In this document: positions 20,013-28,550 of the stretch, piece by piece
How positions within the stretch are numbered: position 1 is the stretch's first letter
Layout of the letters: every line of letters starts with the position of its first letter
Source: Gigaspora rosea
Taxonomy: Eukaryota > Glomeromycota > Glomeromycetes > Diversisporales > Gigasporaceae
Reading direction: 5' to 3'
NCBI GenBank assembly: GCA_003550325.1
Contig: QKWP01000829.1
Coordinates: 115,154 to 179,153 of the forward strand
DNA length: 64,000 nt
Position numbers and translations under genes: made by a program
Notes under the pieces: generated by a model
What the model was told of the DNA's origin: nothing
Database searches by the model: none
What the model saw: the letters and a program-made list of their open reading frames with translations, nothing else

Positions 20013-21561
20013 AAAACTGACATACTGCATGAATTAGTATGTATCATATGTGGAAGAGATATGAAGATTAAGAATGAACTATTTGAATGCCCAAATAGGA
20101 ATTGCCGAAAGAAAGTATCAATCTACAATGGAACCATGCTTATGAAAAGTAGATTACCATGTAATAAGCTCTTTGAACTAGGATATTTATGGCTTATCAA
20201 GATGAGTCATGGATCGATAGTCAAGTATACAGGACTTGCTGAAACAGCTGTTATGCAATGGACACGCATATACAGGAAAATGATTACACAAGAAATTAAA
20301 GAAATGGATACCAAAATAGGAGGTCCAGATATTTTTTTTTTGTTTTTAATGGCCATCTACTTTGGCCGACGGTTTTATTGAATATTTTGTAATATTTGTT
20401 ACATGAATGAGTGTACAACTAGCCACACATGCATTTTTGGTGCCTAATTTAAGTAGTCTGCCTGAAGGTTCTACACTAGCTGTCATACCTGCAGACCAAC
20501 TACGGAACCTGCCTATTTAAACTCTCTGACCCATGCTTCTCCTATTACTATTTTACCTATAAGCCAGTATATATTATGGCTTTTCTAGGGTTATTCACAA
20601 TAACTACCGACCTTAGGGCTACTTTACTCTCGTAGAAATTGCCAGCCACTTACAAGAATATGTCCTACATCATATAACTATCGTGGTCTTCAGTAACTTG
20701 CGCCAAGGCCACATCATTATCTACATTGCCCTTATAAGGTTCGTTCCGACCCCAGTACAATCTTATTTTGGTAGCACTTATTAGATCTTCTCTACCTCCT
20801 TACTCAGGACTTGCCAAACGGGTTTCTGTTTTTCTGGTTCCCTGGATTTGCAGTGTAACAAACACAATTGCGCCCGAAAGCTCCCATTTACGATGGTAGG
20901 ACCAAGGTTACAGGTTTCATACCCAACCAATCTGAGCCACAGTTACCGAATACAGGTCTCTTTTTCATTATCGTCACTAGTGGGATTTGAACTCTCGACC
21001 TGCCGCTTGGGGGTGACAACTTGGCAACTTCTCTAAGTCGCCACACCCATGGAGGTCCCGATATTATAGTTGAAATAGATGAATCCCTATTTTGGAAAAC
21101 AAAAGAAAATGAAACTGTATAGGTATTTGGAAGAAAAGAAAGTACTCCACAAAAGAAGATATTTGCGACAATCATAAACGATCGATCGCAGGAGACTTTA
21201 CTATCTGGAAGTATATCCATCCCGGATCTATAATATACTCGGACATGTGGAAGGGATATACCAATATCTATGAAAGATTAGGAATTCAACACCACGCTGT
21301 CAATCATAGACACGGGTTCAGTGCATGGGAATATGATGAGATAACAAATGATATCAAAGTCTATCACACCAATAGCATTGAAGCCACATGGCATGTGTTA
21401 AAGGACGCGATCCCAGTAAGAAATAGAAAGAAGGAAGATCTACCATTTCACTTATCTGAATTCATATGGAGAAGGCAGATAAAAGAATCTGGAACAGATC
21501 TGTGGGAAGCGCTAATTGAGTGCATGCATGATAGCAACACACTTCTTGATAAGGAACAATA
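20013..21561 (+). pseudogene. IS1595/ISXO2 (Merlin-type) DDE transposase, split by a SINE
   Basis: An N-terminal zinc ribbon is visible (LVCIICGRDMKIKNELFECP, then NRNCRKK). The ISXO2 helix segment follows (GTMLMKSRLPCNKLFELGYL). After the insertion at 20334-21050 the DDE part resumes: IIVEIDESLFW (first Asp), TAG at 21120 where the family has W-V-F-G, SDMWKGY (second Asp) and HTNSIEATW (third acidic residue). It ends in a C-terminal helix with the TAG at 21559-21561. Removing the insert restores one frame, except for the TAG and a stop near 21226. The family moves DNA by cut and paste. Its place right after RNase H is where a retroelement integrase would be. Confidence 0.8.
20334..21050 (-). 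mobile_element. tRNA-derived SINE, inserted in minus orientation
   Basis: A 15-bp target duplication with one mismatch flanks it: GGAGGTCCAGATATT (20319-20333) and GGAGGTCCCGATATT (21051-21065). The left end is a T-rich tail (20332-20346), that is, poly(A) on the minus strand. The minus-strand head (from 21050) starts GGGTGTGGCGACTTAGAGAA and contains GAGTTCAAATCCC near 20982-20994. This matches the RNA polymerase III B box of a tRNA with a long variable arm (Leu/Ser-like). The body of about 600 bp has no ORF. It is younger than the transposase it interrupts. Confidence 0.8.
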
Positions 21562-21769
21562 GGAGAAAATGTTACTGAAGATTTGTAAGCAAAAATGAAG
21601 ATCTAAGATAAGAAACTTCTATTTAAGACTCTTGATTTTAACTTCATGGGATATCCAGAACATATCAAATAAACATAAAGAACCCTCAAAACAAGAAGAC
21701 AAAGAAGAAAAGAATAATCTACCAAACCTTACTTACTATTAAAGAAATAATGAAAGAAAATGTCTAACA

Positions 21770-22214
21770 TAACAGAAATCAACTCAACACTAATGAATCC
21801 AATGGATGGACTCAACAAGGACCCAACTATTGTTAAGACTGCGATAGTTATGTTAGAGATCCTGAGATCCATGAATGCAGACCGGTAATTAGGAGCCAAC
21901 TAGTACCCCGCATTACTGGGGCAAATCTCATTAACCATAGAACTCCAATCATCTACTTTGGAGTATATGATAAGTGCGGACTCAGGACTGCCCTCCGAAA
22001 GCATAACTGCACCAAAAAGAAGCCTATTAAAGAAATTACTTGTGGCGTCTGCAACAAGAAAGGACATCTCAATAGAAAATACCCTCAGAACCAATGTTGG
22101 ATCTGTAAAGGATTTGGGCATAGAAAAACTGAGTGCCTTCAGTACTATGCAGACACTAGGCCAAAAACTATCCTAAGGAGAAGTACTCCTAACCCCGAGA
22201 AGAAATTCCTATAG
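21770..22214 (+). pseudogene. Cys-rich protein with CCHC knuckles
   Basis: The best frame (from about 21790) reads GPNYC-stop-DCDSYVRDPEIHEC, then YFGVYDKCGLRTALRKHNC, then two knuckles. The first, CGVCNKKGHLNRKY, has its last Cys changed to Tyr. The second, CWICKGFGHRKTEC, is complete C-x2-C-x4-H-x4-C. A TAA near 21834 and the Tyr change show decay. GC content is a little higher than in the block around it. It may be a second nucleocapsid-like or nucleic-acid-binding protein, separate from the Gag at 13 kb. Confidence 0.6.
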
Positions 22215-22224
22215 CAGGACCCTC

Positions 22225-22795
22225 AAAACCTCTGCAGGATCAACATGTAATCTTTGTAACACTGATTACAACGAAAGAACATGTGACTTCACGGAAGCAC
22301 TGGAACATTTGACAAAAGTCAATGTGCATGTGGATATACTAATGAAAATGATGTTTATCATTGCAGTGAATGCCATAAACCTTAGTGGAAAAAGCAAGCC
22401 TTTATTTATTAAATGGTTACTACCAGGACATTGAACAAAGGATAGAACCAAGAAGTTATAATGAAAGATATTTCGACAAAACTCTTGTATGCGAAATCTG
22501 TTATAGGAATTATACTGAAAAATTACCCACTACAGATGAAAGAAGTGCTCAATATGCCAAAGAAATTGGAAAAAATCAACTAGTAGAATGCTACCTTTGC
22601 AAGAAGCAAGGCTGGAAGAAGCATTTTAAATGTGACTCTTTCTAACATTACTTTTGTACATATGAAGAGAAGATAGGGTATAATACCCATTATCTTTATG
22701 GATTTCAACCTATGGATACTAGAATGTACCAGTATGTCCAAACTACTACTAGGAACATGTACCATAAAGACATACGCATAAATGAATCAATAATC
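22225..22795 (+). pseudogene. Cys-rich multi-zinc-finger protein
   Basis: Two linked frames give four to six C-x2-C pairs: TCNLCNTDYNERTC, then CACGYTNENDVYHCSECHKP followed by TAG (22383) and WKK. After a frame change comes LVCEICYRNYTEK, then LVECYLCKKQGWKKHFKC, TAA (22643) and HYFCTYEEK. The spacing resembles RING- or PHD-like cross-brace fingers, but no exact signature fits. Stops at 22383 and 22643 are inside the conserved-looking region. A role in binding nucleic acid or protein through zinc is inferred from cysteines only. Confidence 0.5.
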
Positions 22796-23490
22796 ATAAG
22801 AATTGTCCACACCTTAAGGATACACCAGTAACTAGGTGGAATGAAGCATTGATTCTAAGAAGGCTAAGGATAGCCACAAGAGAAATGACAACAGATGTGT
22901 ATAACCACCAACCAAGAAACGCACATTTCGATAATTGGGAAAATATAGAAACAACATATGATGTTGGAATAAACACCCCACAAGAAGCCAATGACCATAT
23001 GGCAAGAAGACGAAATAGAAATGTTGTACTTTGCAAAACTTGCCTTATGCCAAAAGGGCCTGATACCCTTTTAGCAGGATTATGCTGCGAATGTTTCTTA
23101 GAACAAAAACAAAACCACGAACCATATCAAGATTACGAAGCAGAAAGAAGAATCGAAGAATAGAAAAAAGAAAACATATATAGACCATATCGATTCTATG
23201 AGGAATATGGCATAATGCTAATAGGATGCAACAACTGTGTGATTTTACAAAAAAAAATAATAGAAACTGATAGATGGAACAGACAAAAAGAAGTCCAACT
23301 ACCAAATGTAGATATAACAATTCCTTGTAAAGAATGTAAAGAAAGAAGAATAAAAGAAGCGTTACGATTTAGAAAAGGGAAGAAAGCTACTGTTGATAGC
23401 GAAGCATCAACAGCTGTGGAAGAAGCAGGACCCAGCAAAGCTATCACCCCTTCTGTCAACATAGAATTAGCAGAAACACCCGCAATATGA
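22786..23490 (+). CDS. Cys-pair protein, in-frame TAG
   Basis: The frame is open from about 22786 to the TGA at 23488-23490, except TAG at 23161. It starts NCPHLKDTPVTRWNEALILR and carries CKTCLMPKGPDTLLAGLCCEC, then after the TAG CNNCVILQKK and CKECKERR. This gives four C-x2-C pairs that could form two zinc sites. The C-terminus is Ala/Glu/Ser-rich and looks disordered. It probably continues the preceding Cys-rich region after a frameshift. Its end overlaps the next ATG (ATGA at 23487-23490). Function unknown. Confidence 0.5.
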
Positions 23491-24101
23491 CACCTGTTCA
23501 GCAACAACCATTGAGTAAACTTTCTGAAATAACTGAAGAAGAATCCATAGAAGTAATCTTGGACTCTGAAAGACTACAACCATTTGAACCATTACTACTA
23601 CCTCAAGAAATAGAAGAAATAACTAATAAACCTCCAAGAAGTTTAGAAGATAGGTTCAACGAACTAGAACAAATTTTCAGAAGACTAAGCTTACCTATAG
23701 CTGGAACCAACTTAATTAATATACAATCATTAACAAGAAGAATCCAAATGATGGATAACCGCATAGTAGATCTTCAATTGGGAATGGCTAATTTAAAAGA
23801 AGAGAATCGCGAATTGAAAAGAACAATCAAACAATTGGAAGATGAAGCTATAGAAAATAGTGTATCAAATTATAATCCCGCTATGTGAAAGAAAAGAACT
23901 GCTGATAGAGAATTGGACTACGCATTTTTAAGGGTACCATTTGATGACCCTCAAATGCCAGAAGCATTAAGAAATGTGGCAGAAATGGACTCATTCTCAC
24001 GCCAAAACCATGCTACTAGAAGAGAATTAGTGCGAGAAGAAAGATCATCTAATGGAGATGATGAAACAGGGGATGGGCAAGATGTGATCATCGAAGATTG
24101 A
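23487..24101 (+). CDS. coiled-coil protein, in-frame TGA
   Basis: ATG 23487 opens a 204-codon frame interrupted only by TGA at 23886, in the context YNPAM-stop-KKRTADRELDYAF. Residues about 85-130 form a coiled coil (IQMMDNRIVDLQLGMANLKE and on) with regular Leu/Ile/Met heptads. The N-terminal third is acidic and Pro/Gln-rich. The C-terminal 65 residues after the TGA are acidic and end GQDVIIED. The layout resembles oligomerising scaffold or virion-associated proteins such as those of pararetroviruses, but that is only analogy. Terminal stop TGA 24099-24101. Confidence 0.55.
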
Positions 24102-24364
24102 CTATTACGGATAAACTTAAATCTTATTTACTTATTTATTTATTTATATTTTATACTTTATATTATAATATTGAAAATCAAAATATGTCTATTTACTAAA
24201 AGAAGTACACAGGGCGTGTCATATCTAGGAAGGACACGACTGTGGTGTGCGATGGATGGAGCACCCACACTAAGAATGATAATTACTATAAGTGGCCTAG
24301 ACAACCACGATTTACAATATATAATTATAATTAACTAATATTTAATCCGATAGAAGTCAATCAC
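24102..24364. other. non-coding spacer inside the block
   Basis: This is the longest clean non-coding gap between genes of the block, apart from short stretches. It is AT-rich at first, then carries a GC-richer patch (24211-24270) with two tandem hairpins, listed separately. Confidence 0.6.
24215..24269 (+). promoter_or_regulatory. two tandem RNA hairpins
   Basis: Hairpin 1 pairs CGTGTC (24215-24220) with GACACG (24233-24238) around a 12-nt loop. Hairpin 2 pairs TGTGG plus GTGC (24241-24250, one bulged T) with GCACCCACA (24261-24269) around a GATGGATGGA loop. They lie in the only long spacer of the block, in a GC-rich island, two bases apart. A cis-acting RNA role (ribosome entry, transcript end or packaging) is conjecture. 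Confidence 0.45.
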
Positions 24365-24633
24365 ATGAATATTCGAAATCACAATCTCTCCTATGAATTA
24401 AAAACCTATTTAAACACAGATAAAATCCTCAGAAAGCAGCATGAAGTCGCAACTATTTTCATAAGTACCATAAAAGAGCTACTAAATCTTGCAACTATTG
24501 TAGAGCTAAACACATACGCTGTACCAAAATCAACACCACTTGTATTAATTGTGAGAAACGGGATATACCTTGTAAAAACTCATTTAAATATCGAAGGAGA
24601 GGACCAGAGCCTTTTGAACACAATATTAGATGA
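24365..24633 (+). CDS. Zn(II)2Cys6 fungal-type binuclear cluster protein, frameshifted
   Basis: The reading that ends at TGA 24631-24633 contains SCNYCRAKHIRCTKINTTC followed by INCEKRDIPC. This is exactly C-x2-C-x6-C-x6-C-x2-C-x6-C, the Gal4-type binuclear zinc cluster used by fungal transcription factors to bind DNA. Basic residues surround the third Cys as in the family. The likely start is ATG 24365 in another frame, joined by one frameshift near 24430; a TGA at 24442 also lies in the cluster frame. The protein is about 89 residues with no room for a fungal regulatory domain. The stop overlaps the next ATG (ATGA). Confidence 0.7.
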
Positions 24634-25064
24634 GTCAACAACCAAGAAATCCACAAAGAAATAACTTACACCCACAAGCGAGACGAGTTCCAAACCACGC
24701 ACAAATACGAGCGCAACAGCAAAATTTAATAGCCAATAGAGCCAGACAACAAAGATTAATTCTTGAATACTTGAGAAGCACTGAAATAGGATTACTAACA
24801 CTTGAAGAAAATATTGGAAGACAACATAGAACTCAAGGCAACGTACCATTAAACGGCTCAGGACTAATAAATCAAGCAGCTATTGTAGCACTACAAACTA
24901 GCGCAGCAATATTTGCAAACTGAAATAGAATTAATAATACCATTGCGGTACAAGAAACAGTAACCTTATTAAACAATTTATACTGAAATAATACAGGAAT
25001 ACAACTCCAAGAAACTTTACGAGGAGTTAGAGCAAAACAACTGGATTATAATATCCATATTTAA
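24630..25064 (+). CDS. Gln/Arg-rich helical protein, two in-frame TGA
   Basis: ATG 24630 overlaps the preceding TGA. The 144-codon frame is interrupted only by TGA at 24921 (FAN-stop-NRINN) and 24984 (LLNNLY-stop-NNTGIQ). Coding character continues unchanged to TAA 25062-25064. The N-terminal 45 residues are Gln/Arg/Asn-rich and basic; the rest is helical and amphipathic. Trp would fit at both TGA codons next to aromatic or Asn residues. No family recognised. It is one of the clearest cases for TGA being read through. Confidence 0.5.
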
Positions 25065-25130
25065 CTAAAGAAGGCTTTAGTATAACCTCAAGAAGGGGCG
25101 AATCAACATTTTTCTAATAAAATTGCTTAA
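25065..25130. other. short spacer
   Basis: Sixty-six bases with stops in all plus frames, separating two genes of the block. Nothing further seen. Confidence 0.4.
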
Positions 25131-25609
25131 ATGTCTAAGCGAAGCAGGAAAAGAAATCCTAACAAAAAATACAAAAAGAAATTAATAGCAAAAATTCCAA
25201 AGCAGCTAAAAAAAGTATTACACCTGAAAACGCTAAATTTAACTATCAGTGGAATTTTATACCAAGACTCAGAAATACCCTTAGGAAATATATTAAACCT
25301 ACTGAAGAAATCCTTATGCAAAGACCGATTGAAGAAGTACAACTTGATATTGAAGTTACTATTAAAGAACTAGTCTCACGTTGTTTACTAACAAGTGACC
25401 ATAGACTAGGACAAACACTAGTAGTATTACAACAAGCACTCGAAATCAACGGTTTAATACCAAATGATACTGCTATATTCGTTCACGAACAACAACAAAG
25501 GCAAACTGAATATATTAATCTATTAACTGCAACTTACCAACAAATAGGAGCAATTAAGTGGAAACTTATTAGAGCAACCGAAGAAAGAGACTTATACCAT
25601 ACTTCATAA
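25131..25609 (+). CDS. basic-headed helical protein, frameshifted
   Basis: ATG 25131 starts a strongly basic head (MSKRSRKRNPNKKYKKKL), like a nuclear-localisation or nucleic-acid-binding tail. A frameshift near 25195 moves the coding signal to the frame that reads ITPENAKFNYQWNFIPRLRN and continues through a long helical region to TAA 25607-25609. Total about 158 residues. The second half is rich in Leu/Gln/Glu with heptad tendencies. No family recognised. A basic head plus helical body would suit a packaging or scaffold protein of a mobile element. Confidence 0.45.
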
Positions 25610-26359
25610 CACAAATAATTGTACACAGAGCAAATTCCTTACAGGGAATCTTAACTAATGAAGGAGCTAATTTTGTACAAGGTAGAGATATAATCAATCC
25701 AGAAGATGAAGAATTACATTTCAATAAGCATTTACAGAACGGGACAAATACCAGAAGATAGTACTTTCAACTATACACCAATATTCAAAAAAGAAGAACC
25801 CACTGAAATAAAAGTAATACCAAAAACTGAATATAGTTCGATATCAACAAAATAAAAAAAATTATATTTACAACAACTAAACAGTACAATATATCAAATA
25901 TTTACACATTTACCAAAAGACACAGACATCATTTCAGTACTTAAATCACAAATAACAGCTCGAATATCTGTAATACCAGAAAGATATATATTTGGAAAAG
26001 TTATATTAAAGATATTCTCAACAGACATACCACCTCACGAAATCACAACATCATTATTCACTACCTAAGCAGAAAATGCATTACATCCTTATAGCTTATT
26101 AAAAGAAGAAATCAAAAAAGACGCATATTATTGTGTTACTATTTCAGATAAAGATCCATTACAAATAATAGCGCATCAAGGAACACCTAGTATCAAAATA
26201 AACATATATAAGGATATTAACAATCAACCACACACTGAAAAATATTATTATATCATTGCATTATTCGATAATCTACTTGAAGATGAAATATCTATCAAGA
26301 TAGATATTTGGCACGAATATATTTACATCAAAGGAAAAGTTCAAACCATTATAGCTTAA
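25606..26359 (+). pseudogene. beta-rich unknown protein, frameshift and two TAA
   Basis: The first 45 codons (from about 25606) are in one frame. After about 25740 the coding signal is in another, with TAA near 25852 and 26066, ending at TAA 26357-26359. Total about 250 residues. The text alternates hydrophobic strands and Asp/Lys turns, for example RYIFGKVILKIFSTDIPPHE and IKIDIWHEYIYIKGKVQTII. This suggests a beta-sandwich or jelly-roll-like protein, though I cannot name the fold. Short open pieces hide it from simple gene finding. Its stop directly abuts the next ATG (TAAATG). Confidence 0.4.
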
Positions 26360-27941
26360 ATGCCATGCTGTACCAATTGCGCAGTATATAAAGAAACAAA
26401 TAACTTTGATATAAATAAAAGAACTAAAAAACAATATAAGTGTTGTAACAAGTGTAGATTACGTCTTAATACCCTAGAGCAAAGGAACAAGGGAAATAAT
26501 ATCACCAAAAGAAAGCTACTGAGAAAAGAATAAAGAAACTTGAAAAGTTCATACAAGAAAATCCTGATCACGCTACAAAAATATATAAGTGCGCAAATTG
26601 TAGAGAATACAAAAAGTACTCACAATTTGGATTAGGACAAAGAGGAATAAGTACCAAGTGTGCAGATTGCAGAAACAAAAGAAAACCTTATTTTGAAGAG
26701 CATTTCAAAAAGAAACAAGAATCAGGAGCATATAAAGGACAATACTTAATACGAAAAGCAAAGGAACTTCAAATCCAAAAATAGAAATCGAAATCGATGA
26801 AAGAACGCGACAATGTTCAAGATGCAGACAATACCGACCTATCTTTGAATATAGAGGACTCACTGAAACCTACGAAATGACTTTCTACAACAAATGTGCA
26901 TATTGTAGAAGGAATAACCAATAAAAAGACAGGAGATTAGTACAAGTCATTATATTCAGAAGAGATCTAACAAGAGGAATACAAATTATGTTATCACAAA
27001 GAATACATCCCGATAAACCATATTTCAATATGATGCAAGGAACCGGAGGAAAGGTAGACGTCTATACCGATAACAATGGACATAAAATTTTAGAAACCGA
27101 AGAAAACGCAGCAATGCGTGAAACACTTGAAGAATCAGGAATAATTCTTGAAGAAGAAAAATTACAAAAGATCTGGAGTGAAACAGTACCATCACAACTT
27201 GAATGGACCGCTCGAAGATGTGACGTCCAAGATGCGACATATAATGTTACACTCTTGATATTTATATATCCATGGGATTGGATACAAGAACCGATAGCAA
27301 CAGAGCCAGATAAATCATCTGACTGGACATGGCATACATTTCAGGAAGTCATATTCATGAACCTGATACCCATGCTACAAAAGAACCAAGACTTCATATT
27401 TCAAGAAATTGGAAAATATTTCAATTACTGTGAAATAGAATCACTTGGCGAGCAAGAAGAAAATGATATATCACTATTAACGGAAAAAGAATTTAATACC
27501 TTTAAAAAGAAGACAGAAAAAGTAACGACAAAAGAAATAATTGCTATTGAAAAATACAAGAAAGGTGTTGTAACACTCGAAATAAACAGATTATGAGGAA
27601 GACTTACCAGAGTTAATAAGTATTTTAATAACTATTACGGAAGAAAATACTTGCAAATATTCGATTTTCAAGATAGAAATAAAGTAGCAGAAAAAGTAAA
27701 CTGCCTTCAGACATTAGAAGAAATAAGGCATAACGCACCAACTGAATATAGTAAAATTCAAAATAATGTATACAGATATACAGTACATGAAACTGGAGAC
27801 AAGAAGAATATCTTACGCCAACTGAAAATCCGAACAATTAAAGACTATCTTAACATATGCCGCTACGATAGATCAGCTGGCACTATCTTACTCGAATTAT
27901 CAGTTAATCTAATAATCACCGGCAAAATCATTACCACATAG
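26360..27941 (+). CDS. triple zinc-ribbon plus Nudix hydrolase, broken fusion
   Basis: Three modules of the form C-x2-C-x(about 21)-C-x2-C follow each other: CCTNC...CCNKC (26360 on), CANC...CADC (about 26590) and CSRC...CAYC (about 26815). They are in three frames, so two indels separate them. The third is in the same frame as RLVQVIIFRRD and the Nudix box, across one TAA (26922). The Nudix signature is E-x7-R-E-x-x-E-E-x-G-I (ETEENAAMRETLEESGI, about 27100-27150), with the usual upstream G-G-K. After TGA 27594 the frame stays open to TAG 27939-27941. Nudix enzymes cleave nucleoside diphosphate-X compounds, including RNA caps. The fusion is unusual for a retroelement. Confidence 0.7.
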
Positions 27942-28550
27942 ATTGATGCCTCAACCATAGCAAAACATATAGTAAAATCGTTCAAGGAAATCTTTTTATT
28001 AAAGCATGAAAAATAGTTTCTTTTGCAGTTACTGATTCTTTGGCAAAATGAACTTTTGTTTTGATGTTTTCTGGTAATATAACATTACACCTGATCTTGA
28101 AATCTGATTGGTAGCCTGAACTAACTTTCACATATTTCAGACTTGCTTTGTAAATATATATTTTAATATAATGATCTGTGATTTGCATCTGGTACAAAAT
28201 AGTGGCCCAAAATTAAATTGATATCAGGGCTAGCCCAATTGTTAATTAGAAAAATTTGCATTTGGGGTACAACATATATATGTTACAAAAGTAGTCTATA
28301 AATTCTCTAACTACAGAACTATTATCATAAAATTATTTTTTTAACAACCTCTAATAGTAGAAATTATTCAACTTGGTCTAGGTAAAGGATTAATTAAAGC
28401 TAAAAGATATATTATAATATAATTTAAAATTTCAGTTTATATAATTTTATATTTAACTTATTAAAGAATTTGAGAATCAAAATATTTAAGGGGAGTGACA
28501 AAAATCAGATGATTTTTTAGGGGGAGGGGGTAAAAAAAGTTGAAATTATA
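27942..28550. other. flank of the block, repeat relic
   Basis: No gene. From about 27966 to 28110 it is a degenerate copy of the dispersed repeat also found at 31290-31930 and 59424-59650 (shared TAAAATCGTTCAAGGAAA, ..GAACTTTTGTTTTGA, ..TAACATTACACCTGATC). The block ends immediately before it. Confidence 0.5.

Larger units (their letters stand above)
9597..27941 (+). mobile_element. 18-kb retroelement/virus-like block, possibly novel
   Basis: All coding signal for 18.3 kb is on one strand, with a strong excess of A over T and A-ending codons (ACA, ATA, AGA, GGA, GAA). Both flanks lack this. Genes are packed with ATGA, TAATG or TAAATG junctions. Contents: membrane proteins, Gag with CCHC, protease-like, endonuclease IV-like, RT-RNase H, ISXO2-type transposase, Cys-rich proteins, coiled coil, Zn2Cys6, zinc-ribbon-Nudix. 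Terminal repeats are not clearly seen (see the weak LTR candidate at 8780). The slightly GC-richer 20.0-22.8 kb part may be a nested insertion. The exact ends are inferred from coding limits. Confidence 0.6.

Noticed and set aside
20982..20994. A functional tRNA gene at the B-box-like sequence
   Set aside because: The acceptor and anticodon stems do not pair, and the sequence continues into a long SINE body with a T-rich tail.
20848..21220. Frames over 20848-21220 on both strands
   Set aside because: They run through the SINE or across its junction with the transposase and match no protein pattern.
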